DNA of 64,000 nt from assembly GCA_950295325.1 (NCBI GenBank), contig OX485805.1, positions 44,230,758-44,294,757 on the forward strand, given 5' to 3'. Shown here piece after piece: positions 10,735 through 22,556 of this stretch (within the stretch, counting starts at the first letter, position 1; the number at the start of each line of letters is the position of its first letter). A program made the position numbers and the translations under genes. A model generated the notes under the pieces. The model was not told the DNA's origin and ran no database searches. It saw only the letters and a program-made list of their open reading frames with translations. The DNA is from Polytrichum commune. Taxonomy: Eukaryota > Streptophyta > Polytrichopsida > Polytrichales > Polytrichaceae.

Positions 10735-11115
10735 ATAGCCAAAGAAGGAATGCGGATGGTATTCGGTTATTATTCTTAATCTGACACCTCCATCTGATTG
10801 GTGTATGGTTAGGTGAGGATCAAAGAGCAAGCACCATAAAATCACATGTTTGAAAGCATTGGAATACATATTCTTTTCATGAACCACTCCCCATTCAATA
10901 ATGAACACATTCTGTGAAGCCTTATGTATTCAGTTGAGAAATTCAAAAACTTGCACTTTCGATAATCATAACTAAATTGGGGGAAATTCAATATTCAATC
11001 TGGTTTTTGTAGATGTTCCATTGTAGGTTTGCTAATGGCAACACACATTTGAAGACATGAAGGTGATCAATAGAAGATGGAAAACAATAAAATTCACCGA
11101 ATGACACCTACACAC
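10735..11115 (+). repeat. Dispersed repeat family 1 (MITE-like) copy
   Basis: Shares with copies at 28838, 30320 and 39648 the ordered blocks TGATTGGTGT, CACCATAAA, ACATGTTT, CATTCAATAATGAACACA, CTTATGTATTCAGTTGAG, GATAATCATAACTAAAT, GTAGGTTTGCTAATG and a GACACCTACACACCTT end. Ends of the family are inverted versions of a GTGGGTGTCATTCGGTT-like sequence, so it is probably a MITE of about 380 bp. Confidence 0.6.
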
Positions 11116-11960
11116 CTTAAATAAAATCGTACAAGACACTACAAAGAATGTCCATGTTTTTGCAATGCTTTTATGAAGGGGAGCTTTGCTTGGAAAAGCC
11201 TAGAGGATGAGGGGCTGATCACATTAGCAACTTCTAGCACCATCCATCTGCAACGCCAACTATAATAGTGCGAAAAGTGATGGGCCAACATTTATTTCTT
11301 GACATAATCCCCATCAATTTCATGACTGGAAGCAGACGACATTGTTGGTGTGTCAGGGGCATGAGAGAGGTGACCGAATAAATGAGAAAAATACAAATGA
11401 CATCCACTAACTTGGATGAAAGTGAGTAAATCATATGAGTTCTAGTAATGTTCATTTTCGACAAAGGGTGTTTGCCTTTCATGTGATGGACAATTTTACA
11501 TCATCGATTTTTTGACGGGTTGATCAAATTTCAACATGTCTTTTGACACTTCTTTTTTCAAATTGATGGCTTTATAAACTCTTACTAGTTTCCAAATGTT
11601 TCTTAGTCATTATAACATATAAAAGTAGTAAAATAGAAACAATATGCAATCAATTTACTTTCAATATGTAGTTGTCAATGACCCTGTACAACCATCACTT
11701 ATATATACATATTCGGAAGAGGGGAGAGAGAGGTGGGTGCATGCAGATTGACATCACTGAGAAACGAGCATCGTTATCGGTTTAGGGTTTAGGGTTTAAG
11801 GACAGACAAGGCGAATTACTGAGGAACAAAGCTCAAACCAACACATCAGGGCAGGTTTAGCTGATTGATATCCCTGAAAATCCAACATTAATAGTTCCTG
11901 AAGCTAATCGATTCCTCCAAAGGGATTTACTGAAGAACTGAAGAAATCCCCTGCAGACAA
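11116..11960. other. Intergenic with a short telomere-like motif
   Basis: At 11780-11799 the plant telomere repeat TTTAGGG occurs about two and a half times. Such telo-boxes also occur in plant promoters; no gene start can be tied to this one. The rest is non-coding by eye. Confidence 0.4.
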
Positions 11961-12790
11961 GCCTAGCCATGCATCAATCGAACGGCGATACCCTAAAGCC
12001 CCCCAATCCCTACCACAGGAGAGCTCAAAACCAGATCGATCTGGCAGGCAAATATGTCTAGAACTCCCCATTGCAAAAGCAGTGCAGAAAGCTTAGAAAC
12101 TTTCCATGCTTCCACCAACATACTTTCCTCGCAAGTTTGCCACACAGATCTTCGCATCCTAAGTTGGAACTTCCCTAAGCTTTCCAAAGAGTCTTCCGAG
12201 TTCCGAGCGATAGAGCAGCGAGCTCCTCGAGGCAGTCGAGACTCGACAAGCGGATATGAGTTTGGAGTTTGAATGAGATGAAAGGTGACATGTATTCTAA
12301 GGCTTCATTTATCAAGTGATGGGTTGCGTGTCTTGGCGAGCTGTCTTTTAATGGGTCAAGTGGGGCCGGTGATGAGCCTAACCATGCATCAACTGAACGG
12401 CGACACCCTAAACTCCCCAATCCCTACCACATGAGAGCTCAAAACCATATCGAACTAGCAAGCAAATATGTCTAGAACTCACCATTGCAAAAACAATGCA
12501 GAAAGCTTAGAAACCTTCCATGCTTCAACCAACATCCCTTGTGTGCAAGTTTGCCACATAGATCCTCACATCCTAAGTTGGAACTTCCCTAAGCTTCCCA
12601 AAGCGTCTTCCAAGTTCCGAGCGATAGAGCAGCGAGCTCCTCGAGGCAGTCAGGACTCGGCAAGCGGAAACATATTTGGAGTTTGCATGAGATGAAAGGT
12701 GACATGTTTTCTAAGGTTTCATATGTCAAGTGACGGGTTGAAGGTCTTGGCCACCTGTCTTTTGATGGGTCACGTGATGGTGACAGGTTG
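11961..12790. repeat. Tandem duplication of a ~415-bp unit (2 copies)
   Basis: Unit 1 (11961-12375) and unit 2 (12376 to about 12790) run in parallel: CCATGCATCAA, GAACGGCGA, ACCCTAAA, TCCCTACCACA, GCAAATATGTCTAGAACTC, GCAGAAAGCTTAGAAAC, GTTCCGAGCGATAGAGCAGC and CTCCTCGAGGCAGTC appear in both. Divergence is roughly 10%. No frame stays open across a unit, so coding is unlikely. Confidence 0.75.
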
Positions 12791-13667
12791 TCGAATGGGC
12801 TACGATAGGTGCAAATCACAACCCAGAGTTCTAGGTGCACCATGGATGAAACATGGGGACCAAGTGGATGAGATGTTGGTAGTAGGGATGAGCTTTTACT
12901 ATAATGGGGTGAGAAGCTAGCTTACAACCACTGTCTTTGTATAATGAGTCCTTGATTTGGTGTTTTTGCAAAAGAAAACATCTTCATATTCAAAGAAAAG
13001 GGATGTCATAAGAGAATTCAATAGAGTTATCCCTAAAGTCTCTAGAAAAAACTTGTATTTTGGTATAGAGTTTCACCCCACTTTTGACATTTTATAATGT
13101 TTACGAAGTGTTCAAGTAAAGTTGAAACTCTCAATTTGAATTAAAGGGATGTTGTCTGACTTTGGCCAAGAAATGACTGCTAAAATAGATTTCATAGCAA
13201 ACTTTTGAAAGCACCTAAAATGATGTTCTCAAAATATAACAATGTTATGTGGGGTTGACAGTCTTCTGTTATGGATCTGAATAATGTTATGAACTTTGAC
13301 AAGGAGATCATATTTATATAGTACAGTAAAGTTATCCTTGAAAGTCCCGGATTTCCATGGGACCTACCCCTTCTCGATTTCGCAGAGCACCTTCATTTTC
13401 GCCCAAGCCCCGATTGAATTACGATTCGTAGCGATGGGGATGCCTTCTTGAGGCGCTTGCAATTGAGTTCGCATTTGTGGGCAACAACTTGAGGCGATTG
13501 GGGGTTGACCACACCGAGGCGCTTGCATTAGAGTTCGCAGGTGAGGGCATTAGGGTTAGGAGCTAGTGATCCAGTGCACTGAGCGCTTGCGATTGAGTTC
13601 GGCGTTGAGGGAGATCGAGTGTCAGGTACGTGCAATGAACTGCTGTCCAATTTTTGTATGCATCTCC
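12791..13667. other. Intergenic, no feature seen
   Basis: A GC-richer patch (about 13360-13620) contains GAGGCGCTTGC twice and GAGCGCTTGCGATTGAGTTC, i.e. small internal repeats leading into the minisatellite. No gene recognised. Confidence 0.35.
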
Positions 13668-13817
13668 CTCGTTTCTGGTCAATTTGCATGCAGCCGCGAA
13701 GGGCTGCCCAATCTCTCGCTTGTTCTGGTCAATTTCCGTGTAGCCCAAAAGGGCTGTCCAAATTCTCGCTCGTTTCTGGTCAAATTCCAGGCAGTCCCGA
13801 AGGGCTGCCCAATGCAA
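13668..13817. repeat. Minisatellite, three ~47-50-bp units
   Basis: Units starting CTCGTTTCTGGTCAATTT (13668), CTCGCTTGTTCTGGTCAATT (13715) and CTCGCTCGTTTCTGGTCAAA (13765), each followed by an A/G-rich AAGGGCTG(C/T)CCAA box. Each frame is open across the array, but that follows from the repeat. Confidence 0.65.
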
Positions 13818-13944
13818 TCTGACTGCAGTTTCCCCTAAAGTTCACTAAAACATTAGGGTGCTCTCTGTCATCACTGAAGAATAAAACCAACATACAAACA
13901 AAATCTGCAAGTGCCGATAGGAGACAACGCACCACCAACAAAAT

Positions 13945-14335
13945 CGCCGACAAACTTACAATATTCTATGACCTACAGTTGTTTCATCGAAGGGAATCAT
14001 GATGTGTTTGATGGCAGAGTTCATCATGGCAGATGGATACAAGTGATATGGTTGCCGGTGTGTAGTCTGTGATGCAAGTAGGCCAGTACTGTTGACAAGC
14101 CATTTTTTTAGGAAATTTGAACTTGAATTGTATGCAGAAAGAGAGTCTCATGTGTCTTCTTGAGCTACAAACAAAATTCCATGACCTGCGGTCAATTCAT
14201 CGAAGAAAATAATGCTTTGATCAATGGCAGAGGTCATGGAATATGGATATGGTGATGAGGACTTGGGTTTCTGGGATTGATTTTGTGATGCAAGTAGTCC
14301 AGCAGTCTTCACATGAATACCTTTATCATTACCAA
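13945..14335. repeat. Tandem duplication of a ~200-bp unit (2 copies)
   Basis: The text TTCATCGAAG, GATGGCAGAG(T/G)TCAT, ATGG(A/C)ATATGG-like and TGTGATGCAAGTAG(G/T)CCAG appears at about 13990-14090 and again at about 14188-14306. Non-coding. Confidence 0.55.
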
Positions 14336-14607
14336 AGTGTTTGACATGTCTCGTGTTGCATGTGTTTTGCAGTGTTTGGAGACAGCAAACTGAGCGTGTC
14401 TCTTTGAAGATCATTGTTCATTGGAGTAACGTATTCAATTTAGGGTATTTATGTGTAGCTTGCAGCTAGATGATTAGGGTTCAAGACAATTCAATCTTAT
14501 GTATCAAGCTCCCGTGAAGCTTTATATTAAAGAATCTAATACCATGTGTATTGCAAGTTTTAAGTTGACTACATGATTTGAGTCCTCCTTTTGTTTTGGC
14601 TGAATAG

Positions 14608-15526
14608 ATGGAATGGAATGCATGTTTGCTTGCATTCTTATCGTGGTTGACACATGCTTGGAATTCTAATGCAATCTTTGAAGGAGAGCATATGGTTGGG
14701 TGGAACTCTATTTTGCATGTTCATGAACCCAACACAAAGCACACCATAGAAGACTCAATGTTGGCTACATACCTAGCCTTCCAAATGATTTGGTGGTGCT
14801 ACATATTCTCCCTCTCCTTATGATTCTTTGCAACCTATTGCTAAGGGTTGTCTCCGATGATGTCACAACAATGTGCGATCTTCATGGTCTTAACTGCGAG
14901 TGGAGACGGTGATCTCATCCACCTCTAATTTTGCATCCTTTTGTGTTGTTAAACACCGGTTGAGAGCGTTTAGAGATCGTAGACACAGAGGTTGGTTTGA
15001 GAGCAAGGTGTTCTCAAAGTACAAACAATGTGTACAATTATTCAACACACTTTGTCCACCCCATACATTGTTGCAATTCTTGGTCACCCTTATTCCCAAC
15101 TTGAGCACATATGAGCTTGTCCAACTCAAGTCATCATTGAAGGAAGCCACTTATGAGGACTTGGATCCCAGTCCTCAAGAGGTTTTGCGTATATACTTCC
15201 CACCAAATGTAGGCTTGTTTAGGTCGGCATAAAGGGGAAGCCTTATCTCAAGGAGTGAGTAGGATTTCTAGTGGATTGGAGTGGCAAAGACTAAGGTTAG
15301 ACCTTCGGTATGGTTAGTGGAGGCTATATGTTTCTTCAAGGTGTTACATTGTTTAATTTTTGCCACATATATAAATCAAACCTCACCATTGCATGCATGG
15401 TGTTGGAGCTTGAGTACACCTAGTGGATCGGGCCTATTGGTGCCCACCTTTGAGGAGTTGCATTATGGAGTTGCATATGGTGGCTTTGGCGTGATGATGC
15501 AAATGGTGGACACGCCTAAAATATAG
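14608..15526 (+). pseudogene. Unrecognised degenerate coding blocks
   Basis: Three successive plus-strand reading pieces look protein-like but are split by stops: 14608-14823 (MEWNACLLAFLSWLTHAW...), 14900-15232 (110 residues, with HRLRAFRDRRHRGWFESKVF and PNLSTYELVQLKSSLKEATY, a leucine/serine-rich helix-prone part) and 15281-15526 (81 residues, hydrophobic). All lie on one strand within 900 bp, which suggests one old gene or transposon protein. I recognise no domain. Confidence 0.3.
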
Positions 15527-15707
15527 CACCAACTGAAGTGATTGCTTCCACCTCCACGATGTTCCATCTCGGTATGCACCCACCCTCTTCCGCATCTATA
15601 GCTAAGAGTTTGAAGGCAATCATGGAATCACAACAGCTAGCAGTGCTAGTAAACACTTGCAACATACACTTCGAGCAATATTTAAATGAAAGAAAAAAGA
15701 AGGTTAC

Positions 15708-16353
15708 TTGAATCATTCCATATGCGGTGTGGAAGAAAATGTAAGCCATCTAATGCAAGCTTATCCTGAGAACACCTTGCAGGAGGAAACATTGAAAGAA
15801 GGTCTTTGTGACTGCTTAAAGGAAGTGAAGATTAGTAGGCCAAACCCAGATGGTAGGTCAAATGCATGCTTGCAAAGCAACAATGTTCTAGAACAATTGA
15901 AGCAAATTGATAGTCATGCACGTAGAAACATTTTGAAGAAGAGCCAAGACATTCTTGAAGGTGGACCAAGGAGGCCGCTTGCAAGAAGAACCGGTGATGT
16001 ATCATGTCAAGTTTCAACAAACAAAACAACATTTGCACCATTGGCGGGGACGTCCACACACACCAAGAAGGAAAAAAAATCCTAGTGCAAATTCAAATAC
16101 ATTGGGAAGTGCATCCAAACCTTTGACAAAATGCGAGTGCTTGACGGCTCAAGCAAAAAAACATGGTGGTATAACTAGGATCTTGGAGGGTTCTAGTGAG
16201 GCAAGAGGTAATCTTTTGGCGGCTAGACATAGGATTAGCCATGCAAAAGCAACAAGTGTTGAGATCTCAGACATCAAGCAAGCAATGGAGATGGGAGTGC
16301 TATCAATTGAAGAAGGAAAGAAGAAGGTTGCAAAATCGTTGGATGTGAAGTGA
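15708..16353 (+). pseudogene. Unrecognised ~215-residue protein with a frameshift at an A-run
   Basis: Frame A (15708-16085) is charged and helix-prone (TLKEGLCDCLKEVKISRPNP, LKQIDSHARRNILKKSQDIL) and stops just after a run of eight A (about 16072-16079). In the neighbouring frame the reading goes on without break to 16353 (KHGGITRILEGSSEARGNLL, ISDIKQAMEMGVLSIEEGKK). The switch of frame exactly at a homopolymer suggests either a single-base mutation or an assembly error. C-terminal half looks like a basic, DNA- or RNA-binding type protein, but no family is recognised. It lies outside the hAT element that follows. Confidence 0.35.
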
Positions 16354-17215
16354 AGGCATAGAATTAGTGGAATTTCTTGTATGAGTTAAATTTCCATTTC
16401 AATAAAATGATTCACTTCAATCAATATACGTTGTTATCTCTTTTGCTTTGAGTGTTCTATCAATTTGGTACCCTATACTTTGAGAGCTTTGCACGGGTAC
16501 ATGAAGTCAATGTAATTGAACTTGAAGACCAAAAGCAAGTCATTTGAACTTGGCACTTGAGGGCATTGCAATATAACTCCAATCAAGTTCATTCTTGTAT
16601 GAGGATCTCAAGCATAGACACGCATAGAAAACTGCTTGTAAATACACTCACCCACAATGGATGATACACGTAGGATAGATAGTATTCTAACTACACTCAA
16701 TCAAAATACTTCATCCCAACCATGATCATGTGCATGCTCAAGTTGTTCACCCACAATATCATGAGTGAAATCCATTCTACGCCAATGTATGAAGTTCTTC
16801 AAAATTGCCACAACCCAAAATGATTGGTTGTACTGGGGTTTGGTGATATCCAACTCCTTCATGAGTCTTCAAAATTTGCGCTTAAACCCACCAATATCCC
16901 ATTCCACTCTCAGGTGATAGCCGGCATGCATCTTGTTGTATGCCATCAGTGCACCCTTGTCCATATAAGGAGGCCTCTGAATATTGCCATGTCTCCACAC
17001 TATAAACATATTTTAACCAACGTAACTAGGATCTCCAAGAAAATATTGAAATTCATACAAATTTTTGGCCATAGCATTGTAACAAGTAAGAGAATACTTA
17101 ATAGATGATAAAGTAGATGAAGTAATAGATGAAAGACATTCTAGGATGAGTTAGTGAGGTTATAGTTTTTTACAAGGTAGTTTTGGAGGTTACAACTACC
17201 TAGAGCCTCCAAGGA
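16354..17215. other. Intergenic, no feature seen
   Basis: Low-complexity AT-rich spacer between the broken gene and the hAT element; no coding frame or repeat recognised. Confidence 0.35.
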
Positions 17216-17223
17216 GATAAGAA

Positions 17224-18171
17224 CAATGTATATGTTTGACAAAGTTTTTGCAAGTTTTTCTCTTTTGACACGCAAAAACTTGCACAAAAAAAAATGCACG
17301 TCAATTGACACGCACAATCTAGAAATTGACACGTACTGTGACTTGTGAAGAAGAAAACCACACATCAATTGACACACTAGAAATTAAAATGACACGTATT
17401 ACTTGAGTACTACAAAGTGCAGCTCAAGTATCCGGAAAACATAACCCATAACAGTAGGAGAACTTCCTACACTCACTCACATACTTAAGTTCAACTTTGC
17501 TCTTGCAATTTCCTTTGTAACCGGGAGCTAAGACAGTGATCGGAGAGCGAGACTAACTAGGAACATGGCGAGGCAAATGTTTCAATACATTGAAGAAGAG
17601 AGTGACATGTGTAAGGGAGAACTCTTGGAATTTACGGAAACACTTCGACATGAGTGTGAGAACAAAACGATATTTGAGGCTTGGCGCATATGTGATAGCA
17701 GTTTGAAATGGCACACAAATTGGCCTAAGCTTATGCAACTTTGGCAAAAAATTATACTCATTCCATCAAGTATAGCTATTTGTGAGAGAGGATTTTCCAA
17801 ACAAAATGCAATCAAAAGCCACTTGCGCAATAGGTTGAAGTTGAAGACCCTTGATGCTCTTATGCAGGTTTCTCTTTGTGGGCTTGAAGTGGATGCAATG
17901 GATTGGGCTACCATCTTCAACATTTGGAGAAACATGCGAGACCGAAGGATACTTGCACTCGATTGATAGTTTTTTTTTGTTACAAATTAAGTTTGTTTTT
18001 TATTATTCAAAATATTAGTTTTCTAAAATATTGTGTAAGCCAAAAATTGAGGTGACATTTTGGAATAAAATGTAGATGTCAATTGACATTCATTTTTGTT
18101 TTTGAAAACGTCACGTGACACTTTGGATTTGAGGTTGAACGTCACATGAAATTTGTCAAACATACACACTG
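17224..18171 (+). mobile_element. Internally deleted hAT transposon (948 bp) with perfect 8-bp TSD
   Basis: The element starts CAATGTATATGTTTGAC and its right end is the inverse of CAGTGTGTATGTTTGAC (18 of 20 end bases agree). Both sides carry the same 8 bp, GATAAGAA (17216-17223 and 18172-18179). CAGTG-type ends plus 8-bp duplication are typical of hAT elements. The subterminal region (about 17265-17400) repeats TTGACACG several times, as hAT transposase binding sites do. Inside sits only the C-terminal dimerisation part of the transposase (17565-17966). The N-terminal BED finger and the catalytic core are missing, so this copy could move only with help in trans. Confidence 0.88.
17565..17966 (+). 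CDS. hAT transposase C-terminal (dimerisation) domain, stand-alone ORF
   Basis: A 133-residue ORF starting ATGGCGAGGC and ending TGA without internal stops. Residues about 45-105 carry the hAT C-terminal pattern: W..W..L..LW..I..IP.S.A.CERGFS (seen as IPSSIAICERGFSKQNAIKS) followed by LRNRLKLKTLDALMQVS. In full transposases this segment closes the split RNase-H-like fold and mediates dimers. The catalytic DDE residues upstream are absent. Being intact inside a deleted element, it might make a small protein able to bind full-length transposase, but nothing shows that it is expressed. The neighbouring minus-strand reading is its shadow. Confidence 0.75.
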   Translation: MARQMFQYIEEESDMCKGELLEFTETLRHECENKTIFEAWRICDSSLKWHTNWPKLMQLWQKIILIPSSIAICERGFSKQNAIKSHLRNRLKLKTLDALMQVSLCGLEVDAMDWATIFNIWRNMRDRRILALD

Positions 18172-18179
18172 GATAAGAA

Positions 18180-19994
18180 GACCGTGGCTTGAAGAGAAGG
18201 ACGGTCCCCCAAGTCCTTGAAGTCTTTTTAAAGGCTTAAATGAACATGTGTGAAGAGTGGTATTGGACTCCCAAGAAAAGGGTTCCCAAATTATCATACT
18301 AGGATGGGTAAGGCCAAGGTAGCCTTGCATAGGCTAATATGGGATTTAGGTGGTGGGTGTCATGTGCAATTCATCCTTTTATAGATCCTAAAATAATCTC
18401 AAAATTTGGGATGGCAAGACGAGGTCCAAGGAGTTTCATGTTCCAAATAGGCTCCGACACAAAACGAGCTCATGAGTTCGTAATAGACAATATTCTCAAA
18501 TAATGATTAGAACCACCGATTTTGACCCTCTTTGAGAGACTTTACACATAACTCTAATGTGTATAAATTTTGACTGTCCTACGCAACTCATGTTGAATAC
18601 AAGTGGAGTTTATGTACTTCACCTCAAGATATAAAATAGTGCCACTTCTTCTATTAGAAAATAGGAACATGACTTGGTTGTTGAGTAATGTTATGTACAA
18701 GAACGTGAACTGGTACCATTTGAGACCTATGATGCGGACAGATGTGTCATGATGGTTTCATGTCATACTTGTAAACCAAGATAGTATTATTTAATGATGA
18801 AGATTTTTCCAAATAGAATCCAAAGTTGCACTATTTCTTTCTTGTGCAACATGACGGGTCCACAAACACAGCTAGAGATTCGTGATGTCTACACAAACTC
18901 ATCCATTAGCAACGTGAATTCATCCATTAGCATGCTACATCTAATCTTGCTTAAAATAAACCACGTGGTCAAAAATACTGCCGCCGCCTCCCCAAAGAGA
19001 CTGTTACGAAGATTAATAAAAAAAAATTAATGTCCATGTTTTGCTTTTCGGGATTCCCTCAAAGGGGCACCACGACCATCCTCTCACACCATAGATGTAA
19101 TTCATCAAGCTAGGATGGATGAAGTAGGGGGCTGTAAAATGAAAATGGATGAAAGTGGGTGGATGATGGATGAGGTTGGGGCATGAGGAGATGGCAAAAG
19201 AGTAAATAGAAAATACAGGGCTGACCGACAGGATGACGAAGCCTGCAAGTGAAGAAAGTCACATGGATGAAGTGGTCTTGCATAGATTGGATGAAAGTCG
19301 GGGTGCTCTTTTGGTGGTGGGGAAAAACCCCGCCAATATCTCAAGGGGTAAATTTCCTTGACACCTACGTTATGGGGGAGGTTGAAAATGCAAAGAAACA
19401 CTTTACATCTTCATATTGTTTTTTTTTTTTTTAACTAAACTGATTTCTAAATGTAGGGCAAAGATTCCCATTTAGTCTGCTGATATTCAATTGAAATGAA
19501 ATAAGCCTAAACTTGAGAGGGGCAGGTGTTAACCGCACTCTTCATCATATATTGAATAGTTTTGTGAGTGTGGGTTATCCTTTGGAGTTACATGTTGCTA
19601 TAACCTTTTTAACATGATTATCGTTTTTTACTCAAATAACACAAACAATTATGTACACTAAGTGGATGTCTTTGAACCTGATTTGAGGGTAAGTGGGACT
19701 ATGGTGAGATCCTCCGATAGATTATGCAAAGTTGATTATATAATATTATAGTATTTGTTTGATTGTAATTTCACTATTCAAAATTGATTTATATAAATTT
19801 AACATCAAACAATAGATGTTTGATTTTGTCTATAATATTTTAATAGCATAAACATTCAAGTAACCACTAAGAACTCACATATCTCCCATAAAATCTAGTT
19901 GTATTAGAAGTGTTTTGACATATGTGCCCATAGAAATGAAGCAGTCAAAAACTTTGGATTTTGCAAATATGTCTAGATTTACTTAAACAAGAGT
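18180..19994. other. Intergenic; old satellite-like stretch at 19100-19400
   Basis: No gene is seen. Between about 19105 and 19350 the words GGATGAA, GGATGAAAGTGGGTGGATGA and ACATGGATGAAGTGG recur; the same words make up the tandem array at 22.3-24.9 kb, so this is a distant relic of that repeat. A poly-T run lies at 19420-19432. Confidence 0.4.
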
Positions 19995-20285
19995 TAACTT
20001 TTGTTGATTAGATTTACACAAAGAAACTTGTGTTGCATAGATTTTCCTATGAAGCATCATAGATGTAATCATTTTGAAATATGGACCTCCCTTGATTTTT
20101 GGAACACAAAGGTTCTCCCGATTGTGTTCACTACTAAGTATAGAGTAGGTTAGAAAATTTGAACACATGGTCCAATCTATTATTTAAACACATGTTTTTT
20201 TTTATGGTGTTTGTCCTTTGATCCTCCCCGAAGTACATGCCAATCAAATATAAGTGTCTAACTAGGAAAAGGCACCCGCATATTT
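19995..20285 (-). repeat. Dispersed repeat family 1 (MITE-like), inverted copy
   Basis: Read on the minus strand it shows the family order: GGTGCCTTTTCC-like end, GATTGGCATG, GGATCAAAGGACAAACACCA, AACACATGTGTTTAAA, AGTGAACACAATCGGGAG and CTATGCAACACAAG. Diverged but collinear with 10735-11115. Confidence 0.5.
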
Positions 20286-22289
20286 TATATAAAGAACTTG
20301 TCCTTGAGGTCACCTAGACAATAGCAAGTGGTTGGGGGTAGGTTGGCTCATACTTTGTCTCTCTACTCTCTATGTATCATTTCTCTATATAGTGTATCGT
20401 TTTGCCATAGCAAGCACATTGAGGGCCAAGTCACATGGAATCCCAAGTCCCAACATGGAGGGAAAGCCTCCCAACATTTGAGCCTCAAGAAACCATTAAG
20501 GTATGGTTTGAATCTATTGCAGTATGATCTTAATTATTTTATGCAAAAAGTTCTCAGGACTTATATAACGAGCTAAGTCTAGCCTTTTGTTAGAGCCAAC
20601 TCTCAACACAAGTCCCGAGCCTCACCTCCAAATTGTACTGCCATGTATGCATTCATGTCATACTTGGGACTTGGGACTTGGGACTTGGAACCCATATGAA
20701 ATGGTAAATCCCAACTTCCATACTCTCAATGGCTGAGATTGCACAAAGTGACCTCAAGTGATCGGAACCGTTCCAAACCGGCCCTCAATACCCCGTGGAC
20801 TTGCAAGTGGGTCAACCATATATACCTCCCTTTGTACATTCAAAGTGAAATGATAGGCTAAAGTGAAATTTGCGGGCTATAAAAATAAATCACTAGGTAT
20901 GTTCTTTTCACCTCCTACATGGATACTAACTTAAAGTATACGTGGCCAACGATATGGAAAGATCTAGCCTCCCCAAAAAACCTTTTCAAGTAAAGGTACA
21001 CGATCCGGTGTCCTCTCACCCCATAGATATCAAACCCTAAAAGGGTCACTACTACAAGGCCCAAAATGGGCCTCAACACTTTCTCAAACTCACTTTACAA
21101 GCCTCACTTTGGAGTGTTTTGTTTAGGATTAGATTAATTTAGATGTAAGTGTAATGGAATTTGACATACTAAAACATGCCTAGGTTGAATAACCTGTTCA
21201 GTTGTACACGTTTCTTGAGCGTAGCATTACTGAGCATATGTGGACCATGGATATATAATCATGGGATGTTGGGAGCTTTGTTTGCATCTGAGTCTCCCTG
21301 TGCAAGATTTGTGCATCCTACTGTTATATTTTCAAGGCTCACAAAAAATTGCATAGTGCTTAGTGATGTTATGAACACGATTAGTTCATAGGATGATTTT
21401 TTTTTATGTATTTTCCTCTTTGTTAGAGACAATAATATTGTATGAAGAAAATAAGCTTGTTCTTGACATGGATTTCCCTCCCCTACCCCCCTCCCTCAAT
21501 TTTCAAACATGGTAAACAACCAACACTTTTGGTTAATTAAATGTTTTTTTATTCATAATTAGATGAGATTAACCTTGAAGCAAAGTAAATCTAATTTGGT
21601 GGAAACCAATGACAACATTGTTCCTCCCACCACACAAATGTAGTTCAAGGTCATTCTTTAAACTTTTGTTTTGCGAGTCACTTCTAACTTAGGTCTTCAC
21701 ATCATACTTTATAACATATCCCCCAGGGGTGGACTCTTCATGCTATGTACGAAGTAATGTGAGTGTAGAAATATGTATTATTTGAGGCGTTAGTGTACAT
21801 AGTATAGATAAGTTAGAGGTGTTGTTTTTTCGAGTGTGTACATTTAGAAAAAAGGCTATTAATTTTTGAAGGAAAGGTATATGTACAAAGGGGGGCCTAA
21901 GGTGTATAGATAAGATTGACAGTAGATATGCTAGTCTCATCAAAATTACATTTTGCAGGCCAATAACGTGTGTTTCAAGGCCCACTAATTACGAGTTACA
22001 TCCCATGAATGAAAAACTGTACAATTACTTTCTCTTTGGAAAGTGATAGTGGATTGTAAATGTAATAAAAGCCTATTTATTTCATGATTTATATTATTTT
22101 TTGTATGTAGTGGAGGCTTTTATCACATTAAATTGAAAAACTTGGTATAAATACACGAGTCCATTTTCTAGCCTACCATTAGTAGGTATACATTTCTTTT
22201 TCTATGTAAATATCTCGTTTATAGGGGTTTTTATTTCATAGTCACCCATGCATGTCATTGGCAAAAAAGAGTCCTAACCCCCCCCCCTC
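20286..22289. other. Intergenic, no gene seen
   Basis: AT-rich sequence without coding-like frames. Small tandem of GGGACTT units at 20668-20690. An open frame at 21176-21391 contains a stretch (ATAATCATGGGATGTTGG at about 21256) that recalls the foldback element in the QCR8 intron, so part may be a related repeat. Confidence 0.35.
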
Positions 22290-22556
22290 AAAAAGATACC
22301 TCATCAGGTTGATCAAATGGATGAGAAATTATAAATACGAGGTTCTTAATATGGATGAAAAATATAAACTTGGATGAAAATAATGAATGTGGCAGATGAA
22401 TAAAGGGTTGCCACATAAACGCCTTCAGAAGGATGATTTCTTGCTACCCCTACAAATTGTCATCCACTCTCACCTCCCCGTTGATTATGTAGTATGTGAA
22501 CACATGCATGGCGCAAATGTTCATGAGATGCATTTCATCCACGATGGATGACATTA

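Noticed and set aside
11780-11799. Telomere or large interstitial telomeric block
   Set aside because: Only about 2.5 TTTAGGG units; too short for anything beyond a telo-box or chance.
13566-13838. Open plus-strand frames over the minisatellite
   Set aside because: Openness follows from the repeat; unit length is not a multiple of three, so no frame is conserved between units.
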